NCBI GenBank assembly: GCA_964247055.1
Contig: OZ176055.1
Span: 5,828,001-5,892,000 of the forward strand
DNA: 64,000 nucleotides
Reading direction: 5' to 3'
Origin: Paragordius varius
Taxonomy: Eukaryota > Nematomorpha
Shown here: in pieces, positions 1 through 12,485 of the stretch
How the letters are laid out: each line of letters begins with the position of its first letter
Numbering within the stretch: position 1 is the first letter of the stretch
The notes under the pieces: model-generated
Told to the model about the DNA's origin: nothing
Seen by the model: the letters and a program-made list of their open reading frames with translations, nothing else
Database searches by the model: none
Made by a program: the position numbers and the translations under genes

Positions 1-539
1 AGCTGGTCCAACTCTTGGGCTACATGATGATCAAATCCACATTTCTACTTTTACTTTTCTATTTGATAACTTATAATCAATCAAGAAGAGTAGTGTGGAA
101 AATATAGAATAAGAATTTATTTCATTTTTTAAAAAAATATTTAGTTAAACCATATTTATATCTTAAAATATACTTTGTACTGGCCTCATTAGAAGTAATG
201 ATATTGATATCCATGAAATAAATAAATATGATTTCATCGAAAATATGTAAAAATGTTAAAATTATTCTTTATAACAAAAAAATGACATGTTATAAGATGA
301 TATAGAAATCACAAAAGGACATTATACAAAAAACTTTATCATTATAGAAAAAAGGCGTTTAATATGTAAAACTATATTTTCGTTATTATTTATTTTGATA
401 AAACTTTCAACAATAATATACATTACTTATTACAATTTATTTATAATAAAATTAATTATAATGATCACATGTTCCAAAAATCTCATCTTAAATTATAAAT
501 TAAACATTATTTAATTCAAAAAATTCATTTTGTGTTTTA
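1..539. other. AT-rich 3' flank of HRD1, no gene seen
   Basis: Long A/T runs with no open frame, splice-flanked island or repeat copy that I recognise. It lies directly downstream of the HRD1 stop codon. Confidence 0.5.
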
Positions 540-3500
540 TTAGGAGTTGGTATTCGATTGCATTTTAGACAATTTTTCTATTCTACGACGTCGAATGACA
601 TCCGTTTCGTTTTGCTCGGACGTTTCAGACGCTATAAATAATAGATTTATTTTATAAAATATAAAATTTAAATATTTTAATTTTTAGTTGGAAAAGTATC
701 TTAATTTTACAAATAACATATCTATTTTTTTGTATAATATTAAAAAATTAATATAGTTTACTAATATTGCCGGTTGATAATTGTGGACTCGCTGAGGCGG
801 GTGACTGTTTCGAATGGGATGATCTAAACAAATATTTATTGATAAAATTTTTTTTAAATAAAATAAATAATAGAAGTTATTTTCAAAATAAAAAACGGTA
901 TAAAATTAATTTTATATAAAAAATTAAAGCCGTAAAAATATTTATTCATAAAAAATTGTGTGTTACAACAATTATGGCACATTTACTAAAATAATTATCT
1001 GGTTCGAACAAATAGTAAAAAGCATTACATACATGTACTTGTGAAAGTATGATAATATATTTTTTGGCTGTATAATATTGGTAAATTGAATTGATATTTA
1101 TACAATGTCATTATAAAAAATAAAAAAATATAGAAATTTTTTTAAATTAATTAGACAAAATTAGGCTTATTCCAATTAATATAATATATCTATTCAAATA
1201 ACCAACTTTTTAACTCAATAATCCTCTAAATATTTATATAAGCAATAAAATTAAAATGTTTTTACTCAAAACTAAGAGCGGAAAATGGGTTTTCAAGCGG
1301 TTTCATACCATTAGGAACATTGTTCTTACCATCTTCCAATTTGCTTTTATTCAAAGAATTTGCTTTTTCCTTGGAAACTTCATTGGGGTTTCCCTTTAAA
1401 GATATACCGTAAAATGTGTAATCATACATAAATATGTAAACTAAAAGACAACCAACCATACTTTTTAAATTTTAATATTTATTTACCATATAAACCATTC
1501 AATAACAATAATCGATCAATATTTAATTGGGTAATAGATTAAGGTTTCGAGGAGCTTTGAATATATAGTGCACAACCTTTTTTTGCTTAAGTTCCCGCTT
1601 CCCTCTCTCAAAAAAATAAAAATGCAAACTTATTATAATATTATAAATTCATAATTAATAAGATCTTGTAGCTGCGATTGATAAAATATTTTCTGCATAT
1701 CGGGGACAAATATTGATAAATTGCACCTGAAATCCTTATAAACTACAATTTGTTTCTAGTTATATTTTATAATTGAATTCTCCAAATTTTTCTGAGCCCT
1801 GGGCGTTGGCACCCTTTTTGAAATTGATATAGTAGGTTATGATTTCATATTCCTTTACTTTATTTTGCATCACAAAAGATGTTTATGTTTAAAAAATATC
1901 CCAAAGTTAAAAAATATGGTTGTCTATATTTGCGTTTTTTCTGTAAAAATTTCAATATTTACTGTAGGCTTGGGTTCAATATTTATAGTCCTAGGATAAT
2001 TTTGTACCCCTGTGATGTTTGCGGGTATGTGAGCAAGTGACATGTATTGAGTTAATTGAAGTACAGCGCTATCAAGCAGGCATTGGACATTGCGAAGAAT
2101 ACTTATACGGGATTGTAAGGCCGTGATTTCATTCGATTCACAAGCACGTAAAGTTTCGGCCTCAGACAATGGGACTAAATCAAAAATGGATTAAACGATT
2201 TTTATACATACATGATTATAATTAAGATCTCATTACATTTTATATCTGTATTATTACATGCCCAAAAAACAGAATAAAAAGGATTTAAATCGCTGCAAAA
2301 TCAATTGTAAACATCCGTCCTATATCATAATCAGAATAATAAGATTGACAGCTAATATATTCAAAAGAGCAAGAATATCCAAAATTAAAAATATACTTTA
2401 TAACTATAAATATTTAAAATCATTAAGACTTTATACAATTAAAAATGATACTGAGGTGAAATCAAAATTACATAAGATATAGTGTATTAACCCTTAAAAC
2501 TCCATTACCTGATGTAGTTGCTTTCAAGCTACCATCATCTTTTGTATCAGCAGTTTTATCAGCTATTCCTTGACTATTTTGGTCCTTATTTGGTAAATTC
2601 GATGAGTTTTGTTGCATTACAGAGTCCGTATTTAATTCTGACTGCGTACTATTAAAAGAAGTACCAGGAAAAGGAGGAATTGGTATAAAACCATTATATG
2701 ACATGGGAAAAAATGGTGGTGGAGGAGGGGGAGGTGGGGGTATAAAGGTGGTGCCTATTGGCACCGAATTCATGAAAGAGGAATTAGAGTTAAGATAGCC
2801 TACATTTCCATTAGTATTTCCATTTATGTTAAAATTTTGATCAAGATTAAATGGGTTAAAAGGGTATGGATGAGGTGCATTAGGAAAGTTATTGGTATAG
2901 TAGTTATTGGTAGGTGGAATAGTATTGTTTTGTAAATTATTAGTATTTGCATTTGCATTCATAGGGTTATTTGGATTATAAATAAATGTTGGTGGTCTCA
3001 TACCATTATTGACATTATTCAAGGTTGGAATTAGAAAATTAACATTATTAATGTTGTTTGGTTGTGGTGGTGGTGGTATAGGTAATTGATTATTAAGGTT
3101 ATTGCCAGCTGTAAATGCATTAACCTGATTCTGTGGTAAGTTATTAATATTTAGATTATTTAGGTTTGTAGGAAGAGTTATAGGAACTTTCAAAATATCC
3201 AAACGACAGGTAGGACAAGTTTGTTGGCGTTGAAACCAACCTCGGAGACATTGAGTGTGAAATATATGACCACAAGGCAATTTCTTGCAGGAGAGCGCTT
3301 GTTCGGACTTAACTTCTTCGCGACAAATTATGCATAGTATGGTGCCCTTTAATGCACCAACACCACCTATATGAGGTAGAGTTTTAAGATATTGATAATT
3401 ATATAAGACTGATATTTGGGTATAAAGACAAAAAAATTTTTTAAACTTGATTTTTTACCACAACTTATCGTTTTAGGCTGTAATAGATATGGAAGGGAAA

Positions 3501-6487
3501 TGTAAATTGGTAATCAAGAAATATCCAACAATTGTATCATTTAGATAGGATCAAAAAATGTTATTTTTAAATAAAAATATTAATCTAAGAGTTTTACCAT
3601 TTTGTCTTTATAATTATAATTTTTACTGCGAAAATACAAAAGAAAATAGAATTGGGAAAATACAAGAGGTTTAAATATATCATAAACTATACGATTTATA
3701 ATTTGATAGGCCTCAAGTAAAAACGGCTATACTATTTTTCAATTATATTTGACAATTAGTTGCTAATATAAGATATATTCATGGATAATATATAAAAATA
3801 ATTAATTTTGTACATTGATAAGTGGTTAATAAATTTTATAAAATAAATATTATATAAAATTAAAACCTGAATTGGTTCCGTTGGCAATATCATCGGCGCC
3901 TTTGGATTTCGAATCTTCTATATTGAGATAATAAAAATTTTAAATATTAAGTACCCTCCAAATAAATTAGTTCTAAAAGATATGATAAATAATTTCAAAA
4001 TAGAAAAAACTTGATCAATCGGTTTTGCACAACATGTGTAAATATATGGATGGATACAAGAAAAAAAGCTAATGTGTCTTAGACATTAAAATTTAATTTA
4101 AACATAGTAATGGTATTATGTTGCCACAACAAATATCTATACATTTATTTAGGAGAATTCATTAATCTCAAACATATGACAAATAAAAATCTTTTAAAAA
4201 GCCGGTCGTAAAACCAATTAATGACAAAAATAAAACACTTACATACATTTTTTTAGAAAAATTCATTAATCTCAAACATATAACAAATAAAAATCTTTTA
4301 AAAAGTCAATCGAAAATTCAATTCTTAAATACAAAATCAAAACTGTTTTTATATAAAAAGTGAAAAAAAAGCAATTATACTTGGCGTAATGTCAGGGAAA
4401 TCGTTCATAGGATGGGGTGGACCATACATTGTGTTCATGTAATGAATGGCCCGTCGCGATAGAATGGCATCCCGCAAACTGCGTTTGAACGCCTTAAAGG
4501 CCATATACATAGGCCGGACAGCGAACAAGGGAAAAGCGTGTAAACGCATCATAAGCCCCAAAAACGTTATGTAAAATGTAACACGGAAAAAATCTAAACA
4601 ATCAAAACAACCTTACTAAACCTTTCTATTTATAAAACAATAAGTTATAACTTTTACTTTAAGCCGAATCATGTTTTTAAATTGTGAAAAAACCCCTTAT
4701 CAATGTTACAATGAAATATATAATTATTAATGTTGTTACATGTTCTTAATGAAAAAGTCGTCAATTTTTTATGTACACTTCTTTGGCATATTCATCATCT
4801 AATGATTCCTTGTTATATAGTTTACAATATAGAGTTTACAGAACATCTTAAAACATAGAAAATCTGTTTTTCCAATATTTTAAAAATAAAATACCCCTCT
4901 AGGAAACAAAAAAAATATATTCTATATGCAAAAGTAAACTTACTCATAACTAATTCTAAGGCAAGTAAGTATGCGGCTTTTGCTTCCCATATACCTCCAC
5001 TTCCGCTTCCTGATGAAACAGCTGATCCAGGGGAAGTTCCAAAACGATCCACGAGATGTAACAAAAATTTAATGTGAATATTTATGGCCGTGAGAAATAA
5101 TATAGCGTACTGTGTGTAGCAAAAATTTTATAATATCTAAAAATTAGTTAATAAATATGTATAAAAGTTTTCAAAAAATTTAAAACTCCAATATAATGCG
5201 GTAAAACGGTATAGACGAAACTGCACGAAAAGAATTTGTCAATGCAAACGTATGCCTTTAAAACGGCATACAACTATTTAAGAGTCATCAAAAATTTATG
5301 GACCGCCTTACTTCCTCGGATATAATTTTTTTGATATTTTAATATTTTTTAATCAAAATGACTCTTACCTCAAATCCAAACACCAAATGTACGCTGGAAC
5401 CTTTGGTGACAGTGACGACATAGGCTTTGTGAATGAAATATGTGTCTATAACGGTCAATGTTACTACCAATGCTATTAAAAAATGAATGCATATATTGCA
5501 TATAAATAAAATTATTTTCAGTTGATTACAATAAATATTATGCAGTTAAATGCAATACCAATCATTCGTATCCTAAAGAGAAGCGATATAACGGGAATCC
5601 GATCCATCTAAACAAATATATTTAAAGCAAATATAATGTTGTATATTGCGTATACTGTAATTTGTTTTGTGACTCGGAGAGAAATTTAATTATCTAATAA
5701 TTTATATTTGATAGCCATAAAAAGCTTTTTGGGACCTATCAGGCATTATTCAAAAAATCAAAAATGTAAAATTATAAATACTAAAAAACAAATTTACAAA
5801 GACAAAAAAATTTAGTTTATAATTACGTTAAGCAATTTTAATGGAATTTAATCAGTTTTTATCATAAATAAAAATCTCTAAAGTTTGATGCCAAAAAATA
5901 TCTTATAAAAAAATATATGCAATTTAATAGAATGAAAATTATTTTGGTCAAACTATAAATATAAATAAAGTTAAAACCTTTAAAAAAATTAAATATAATA
6001 GCATAAAAATCATATAAGGAAATATATGTGCTTACAAAATCAACACGTTCCTCTCCTATCCAATGAAAACATTTGATTATCAGTAAAAGGACAAAAAGTG
6101 CAACAAATTTGGGAGTGAATTCTTCGCGAAATAACGTGAAAGCTAAGCAAGTTTCAGTGATAGCAAACCATCCTTTTTCCATTACATGCTAATAAATTTG
6201 AAAATATTATAACCATTATAATTTAATTAAAGAGAATTTCTACCTCTATTTCCGATGGCCTAAGAGATCCAAAATATACCGTTTTAATTAATTTGACTAA
6301 AGCTAATCCTAATATAAATATTTGTAGATATATTATCTAAAATATAACAAAATCAAACCGACAAATTTATGTTGGATTTAGATATATAAACCATAGCTGT
6401 AAAAAACTGTCCTTTCTGATAAAATGCATTTCCAATTACAAGCGAAGATATTAATAAACTTCCAAGAAATATCAGAATGCTTCTCAT
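540..6487 (-). CDS. HRD1 (SYVN1): HRD1/synoviolin ER-membrane E3 ubiquitin ligase, complete, 13 exons
   Basis: Catalytic core of ER-associated degradation: a multi-pass ER membrane ligase that ubiquitinates misfolded proteins. Exons (minus): 6487-6359, 6336-6244, 6188-6036, 5607-5559, 5472-5369, 5109-4944, 4593-4381, 3917-3867, 3366-2509, 2174-1963, 1393-1266, 823-762, 631-540. All phases agree and give 769 codons (human about 617). Seen: N-terminal hydrophobic segments; the diagnostic stretch WFAITETCLAF in exon 3; HAFPLFAVRPMY in exon 7; a RING-H2 in exon 9 (CIIC, CGHIFHTQC, CPTC). A long Asn/Pro-rich tail with a proline run follows. Exon 10 carries LRNVQCLLDSAVLQLTQY, matching the conserved C-terminal region. 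The last exon has IRRRRIEKLS, like the RRRRLQKL end of other HRD1 proteins. Exons 11 and 12 are Ser/Asn-rich and rest on phase only. A reverse-complement AATAAA overlaps the stop codon. The first Met directly precedes a signal-anchor-like segment. Confidence 0.93.
1885..1948. repeat. Fragment of MITE family B beside HRD1 exon 10 donor
   Basis: Contains the family arm motif AAAAAATATGGTTGTC followed by a CTGTAAAAA-like end. It stops about 15 bases from the predicted donor site of HRD1 exon 10. Confidence 0.4.
3382..3630. repeat. MITE family B copy in HRD1 intron 8
   Basis: About 250 bases resembling the better copies at 18.7, 34.7 and 43.4 kb: a left arm with ATAAAGACAA, a middle with TGTAAATTGGTAA, and a right arm ending near ATTTTTACTG. 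It lies just upstream (minus sense) of the RING exon. Family ends of the form TACAGTAAAAAT with possible TA target duplication suggest a Tc1/mariner-type non-autonomous element (inference). Confidence 0.5.
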
Positions 6488-6757
6488 GGTTGAATTCAAA
6501 TTAATTTTGATCATTAAAAAGCTGGTATGATTTCATATGGGCTGTACTACGTATACGAATGAACGGTAAACCCTGATGTTTTTTAATTAACAACCTTTCT
6601 GGATACCTGAGGCACTCCTTATTTATGATTTATCCTCATGATTTGAACCATATGCGATAAGGCAGCTAATATATAAGCACTATGCACATATTTTACCTAT
6701 AGGGGATTTTTGGGTGTGTGCAAACACAAACACTCCTTTTACCCGAGATTTGATCTT
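6488..6757. promoter_or_regulatory. Probable HRD1 5' flank
   Basis: The 270 bases between the HRD1 start codon and the first MITE are less AT-extreme than their surroundings and hold no open frame. By position they should carry the HRD1 5' UTR and promoter. No specific element could be assigned. Confidence 0.3.
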
Positions 6758-7293
6758 TTAACACTTGGATAGAACACATTCATTTTAGTCCTTCGATTCA
6801 AATTGGGGTAGTTAAATACCCCAGGCCTGTTTAAACTTAAATTGTTTTAAATATATGGAAGAAATCAAAACCATGGAAAAATTTGGCACCTATAAAACAT
6901 TAATAAACCAAAATATGTAAAAATTTTTATTGAAAAATACTTGATAATACCTATTTTAAGCTAAAACCGAAAAATAAAAATTTAGTCAACGTGACATGTG
7001 TGCATAAACCGCTTTTTCTATTTCTCTCAATGTTAGATGTAATTTAAATAAAATTTAGCTTTAATTTAACCCTTAAAATTAATTGAAGACAATATTAGAA
7101 AATTTTGTAAAATAAAAATGGCGTCGAAGTAGTTTGACATGGAACTTTTTTTTCAAAACAAAATTTTATTTGGATATTTTGGCATATTTATATAATTTTT
7201 ATTAGGATAGAAGCATTTTAAATTGGGACCGTTTCCTTCAGTAGTTTTTTTAAAATTCCTAACTCAAATTTAGTCTTTGAATCGAAGTGTTAA
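6758..7293 (+). repeat. MITE family A copy 1 (TTAA-flanked, piggyBac-like ends)
   Basis: Begins TTAACACTTGG and ends GAATCGAAGTGTTAA. The inner terminal repeats read CTTCGATTCAAATTGGGGTA near the left end and its reverse complement near the right. About 536 bases and no coding capacity. The TTAA at both ends fits piggyBac-type target duplication (inference). Conserved inner motifs: GACCGTTTCC near the right end and AAAATGGCGTCGAAGTAG in the middle. Confidence 0.75.
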
Positions 7294-7715
7294 ATGCATG
7301 GATATCAGCATGTGCTGATTAAATATATTTGAAATCAGCAAATTATAATCCTTATCAGACAATACACACATACTTGCGTTTAAATATACTTTGTCCAAAG
7401 CTAATTGAGGATGTTATGAAAATAGATCGTATATCAATCACTTCTTTTTGACAGAAACAGGTTTATTACAACCGGTATTTAAAACTACTGAATAAAAAAA
7501 GAAAAATCATAGTAAGTTTGGTGTGCATAGCTCTGAGTAGCTAATTAGTAATTTGGACCCGAATACATAAAATACCCTGATAATATGTACACCCAAAGTA
7601 TATTGATATAATCTATTTCTATATTTCAAGGGACTTAACTAAATATTTTTGGAGAAAGCTATATGTTCAAAACTAAATTTATAACGTTATTTTATGTCTC
7701 AAATTTTTGGCCTCT

Positions 7716-8276
7716 TTAACACTTCGATTCAATTTAGGGTATCTAAATACCCTAGACCAAATTAAAATTAAATTTTAAAAAATATATTGAGGAAAAGGTC
7801 CTAAATTTATGCTTCTATACTAATAAAAATTATATAAATAAGCTAAAATATTTTAATAAAATTTCGTTTTGAAAAAAAGTTCCATGTCAAACTACTTGGA
7901 CGCCATTTTTATTATGCAAAATTTTTGCAAAATATCGTGTTCATTTATTTTTCAAGGTATTTAAAGCTAATTTTTTATTTAAATCACATATTATATTGAT
8001 ATAAATAGAAAAAGTGGTTTATTTTGTATTTTTTTAATTTAGTCAATACACACCTGTCACGTTGACTAAATTTTTACGTTTGGGTTTTATCTTAAAATAA
8101 GTAATATTAAGTATTTTTGAAACATGTTTTTTACATATTGTTTTAAGTTATATAACTGCAAAATTTTGGCATGGTTGCTTTTCCTTTAGATTATTTAATT
8201 TTAAACGGGCCTGGGGTATCCAACTACACCAATTTGAAACGAAGGACTATAATGAATGTGTTGTATTCAAGTGTTA
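7716..8276 (-). repeat. MITE family A copy 2, opposite orientation
   Basis: Same family as 6758-7293 but inverted: starts TTAACACTTCGATTC and ends CAAGTGTTAA. It shares the CGCCATTTTTATT and TCACGTTGACTAAAT blocks in reverse. Confidence 0.75.
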
Positions 8277-8328
8277 AAATGCGATAATTAAAATGAACGC
8301 TAAATGGCCATATTTAGCGATAAATTTT

Positions 8329-8853
8329 TTAACACTTGGCGATAACACATTTACAGTTTTTCGATTTAAATTGGGGTGGTTAAATACTTCAGACTTGCTT
8401 AAAAATAAATATTTCAAAATATATTGAATTATTTTAAATCATGGCAAAAGTTTTTACTTATATAACATTCATTAACCGAAAGAAAATATTCATTCAAAAA
8501 ACTCGATATTGCTTATTCAGAGGAAAAACCCAAAGGTAAAAATTTAGCCAATATCATAATATAATAAATCACTTTTTTTACAACAATGTTAAATATAATA
8601 ATATGGTACACTTAATTTTAGGCTTTATATCAAACAAACACGATATTTCGCAAAAATGTTGTAAAATAAAAATGGCTCCAAAATATACGGAACTTTTTTT
8701 TCAAAACTAAATTTTATTTAGATGTTTTGGCTTATTTATATAAAGTTAGAAGTATAAATTAAAATTAGGACCGTTTCTCTCAGCAGTTATTTTACAATGT
8801 CAACTTAAATATTGTCTGGGTATTTAGATACCCAGATTTAAATCGAAGTGTTA
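8329..8853 (+). repeat. MITE family A copy 3
   Basis: Starts TTAACACTTGGCGATAACAC, ends AAATCGAAGTGTTAA, and carries the family's GGGGTGGTTAAATAC and GGACCGTTTC motifs. More diverged than copies 1 and 4. It sits about 50 bases from copy 2. Confidence 0.7.
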
Positions 8854-10184
8854 ATGCGCACTGCGTCCAAAAACGGAAGGTATAAAAATAACCTGATGAA
8901 ATGTATAACTGATAGGGAAATGCATATGTATGGCCTGTACGTGTGTAAGAAAGATTTAAACTTTTGTGGTAGTGCTCCATATTAGAGAATGAATGATGAA
9001 ATTTGTCACATTTCAAATATTTTTTTTGGGTGAAAATATGATATCATAAACTACTTATAAAACGCAAAATAATATTTTAAAAATATAATTTTTAGATGTC
9101 TTCAAAAGTTCCAAGTTTTTTCGCTTTTTTAAAATGGGCGTTCTCCCAATCAAAATTCTGAGATGGAAATGTTTCGCATCATCAATTATTTAAAAAGTGT
9201 TTTTCAATATGCCAAAGCGTTTATATACCTTTTCGATATGCCTCTATCTTGTGTGAAGTTCGCTTCAACAAAATTTCGTTAAAAAATAAATTTATGAAAA
9301 AAGTATGCATTATTAAAGAATATTTTTAGTTGATAACAAAATTTAGCATATATTTAAATTTTTATCGCGCAACAGCATTTGCGTTTAATTTAAGAAAACT
9401 AGCTTATTTTAGAAAAGCAAAAAGATTGGGAATTTCGGAGCCCTCTAAAAATTATGATTTTAATTTTATTTTGCTTTTTATATGTAGTTTATAAAAATTT
9501 TGGTGATATTTTTGGACGAAGCATTTGGCTTTTACCGATAATTCTTTTTTAAAAAATGTGCGATTTCCCATTTTTGAAATGGATCACATACCAGATACTA
9601 TAAATAACTTTCTTAGATCATTCGAAAGGGCCAAACCAAAAAACACCTGATGATCCTGATACATTATTCTATTGATAAATTCATTATGATATATTTTTGT
9701 GTACATTTTGTATAAGCTGTAAGCGGATACTTCTTTCATACATGAAGGCAATGGTAAAGCTTATATACGGATAAAAATAATGGTGTTAGGAACCAGATGG
9801 CTGAATCAATTCAATATTTGAAATAAAAAGCTAACCGATATGATTCTTTTGACTCATTTATTGAAACCATGTCAAAAAATAATTTAAACAGCGACGATAC
9901 CACAAAACTCGACGCATAATGTATGTGTCTCAATTATGATTTATGTGAAAAATATATATTTTAATTTGCAAAATATGGCCTAATCTGAAATTTTCGAAAA
10001 GTTAAAATATGGGTATTTGGAGGTGGGAAAATTTTGGAAAGGATGTATATCAAGACTTGTCCTCAGTAGTCAGGAGAATTATTTTTATACCTGTAGCAGA
10101 GCGGAAAGATATTTTTCTTATCAAAAATATGTACATATTTTACACAAAAACCGTTTAGGTTCAAATCATTGAAACAAATTATGG

Positions 10185-10186
<2 letters not shown>

Positions 10187-10226
<40 letters not shown>
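10187..10226. repeat. TA dinucleotide microsatellite
   Basis: About 20 uninterrupted TA units. The minus-strand open frame across it is a Tyr-Ile repeat artefact. Confidence 0.95.
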
Positions 10227-10228
<2 letters not shown>

Positions 10229-11900
10229 CTTACGGCATAATGATGACACAACTATCAGTGATGAAGATGAGTATGAAATCATTGATTAATTTTTTGAATT
10301 TATAATTTTAATAAATTATGGGTGAATAGAGGAGGCCATTACAAATGGCTTCGCAGGCCAAAATTTTAACACAAAAAAACCGACATTCCGCATATAAATA
10401 TATACGGTCTTTCCTATATATTATTGGATTTTAAACGTAAGACTCTAAATGCAAACAATTAAACAATTTTTCTATTTTGTTGCCAAATGGAAAGACTTAT
10501 TCTAAATAATTGGTCAAAAATATTAATTTAAGTAATATTAAATGACCATATTTATTGAAATGAATTTCCAATTTTTTCACTGGCCGCGTCTAGAACACCT
10601 CTGGACTAGAGCAAATATGTATTTAGCTATAGTAAATTCCATAATCGACAGTTTTATCTTTTCGCTAAATTTAAATCTTGTGTTGGGTTAAATTTAATTC
10701 TTAACGGAAGTCTTATCGTTTGGCCCTGATTTAGGACCTTCAATAAAGCCATATGTGTGATATTAGGAAAGATGGTTTTAATAAATTTTAAATTATCAGT
10801 GTATTAGTGCTATATGAACCTAAAATTTGGTTTGAAAAAGGGGGTCAAAATCACAACTCCAAATGCGACTAACATAAATACGTATTAAATTCTAATATCA
10901 TAGATTTTTTTAAAGTATATAAAATATCTATGGGGTAGACTACCTTTAAAAATAATTAAGTGTCAAAAACAATGGGAATATTATTTTAAATTGCGAGTTC
11001 CATATATTAAATAGCGCGAGAGCTTGCATTATGCATGAATATTTTATAATTATTAACTAGAATTGATATTACTGAGATTACCAAATTATATGCAATCTTA
11101 CAGTTATTCTATTAATGCAAAATATTGTTTCTAAATATACCATAATCCACTTAAAATATCGTATTGTAAGATTTTGGGAAACATATAAATGTCTAAATAA
11201 TTCACAAATGGTTTATAAAAGAACGCCGATTCCTTTAGGTCTCATAGTAAAAATTATTTAAACCAAATAAAAAAAGATTTGCCTCTTTTCATGTAAAAGA
11301 GACAAAAGCAACCTTCTCTCTGGATATTGTCATCAATACAGTGTTTGATTATAAAATTAATATTATTGTCATATCTAAAGGTTTGGAACCTGTTTAACTT
11401 TTCTTTAAAATTATATACAGACAAACTGGGTTCCTTTTAAAAAAATAAATGCTATCTTATTAAGGTCATAATGGTATATATTTCTAATTTTGATTCAGAA
11501 TTAAATATTGAAAATCGACAACCGTTTAATAATGTGCAATTTTTTACTAATTTATTAATTTGACCACCTAAATATTTAACATTACAAAAATGATGATATA
11601 AGTTACAAATTATTTTAAAAATGTATGAAAAGGGCTAAACCGATTCGATCCCATAGCTGTTTTGTTGATATATTTGCCCAAAAACTGTTGGATAAATCCA
11701 ATATAAAAATAGTAAATGGAAGAAAAATTTTAAAGTGAAAATTATTTCGTCTATGTTATGTTAAATAACTTATTTGTTTTTGTTAACTTAACTCAATTGA
11801 TCTTATATTAGTTAGCTTATGAATATATAATATTATCCTTCTCTCTTACCTTAGTGCATAATACACCTTTGTCCTTGTTACGCCTAAAAATGTATATTAT

Positions 11901-12018
11901 CTTGATTGTAAATGCTTTCACCTAAATACTGTAATATTGAACCTGATGCAAATATATAACTTGGTTGTGAATGCTTTCATCTAAATATTGAAATATTTAA
12001 CCTTATGCAAAACTGCAA
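11901..12018. repeat. Two-unit tandem repeat, period about 59
   Basis: Two imperfect units, each with a CTTG(A/G)TTGTRAATGCTTTCA start and a CTAAATAYTG middle, followed by AACCTKATGCAAA. Confidence 0.6.
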
Positions 12019-12485
12019 CCTTACTCTAAAACTATATATAATGCAATATATTTTATACACGATATGTATTATGCTATAATAAATTCTTTTTTCGCTTATT
12101 ACAGTCTATTAGGGACAAAAGAATATTTTTAACTTTATTTTTTATCTAAAATATGTAATGCTAAAAAACGAAAGATTTTATTTATAGTGTGCTTCTTCCG
12201 TATATCATAGTTAGGTTATGTCAGGATGAATTTTAAATATACGATTAAAAACCTTATTATACTCGCACTTTTCAAGTATATATATATATATATATATAAT
12301 AATAATATTGAGATGCAATAATTTATTCTTTATTTACAAAGACAGGATTAACTGATAATTCATATTCTTCATCTAAATAAATATAGGTATATCATTGTTT
12401 ATATTATAAACTGATGAAAATGAATAAAAGAGTTATAAAATTATCACTTCTATACATACAAGTCTAGTCAATTACCCTAATCCTA

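Larger units (their letters stand above)
8854..12485. other. Long AT-rich intergenic tract, no confident gene
   Basis: About 3.6 kb without an exon I can support. It holds a TA microsatellite, a reverse-oriented hAT-like end at 10563-10614 (CAGAGGTGTTCTAGACGCGG on the minus strand) and a two-unit tandem repeat at 11901-12018. Open frames here are short and low in complexity. Confidence 0.5.

Noticed and set aside
1262-1459. Stand-alone 65-codon gene downstream of HRD1
   Set aside because: Its coding part is better explained as HRD1 exon 11 (1393-1266), since phases join on both sides.
10063-10251. Minus-strand frame with a Tyr-Ile repeat
   Set aside because: It is a translation of the TA microsatellite at 10187-10226.
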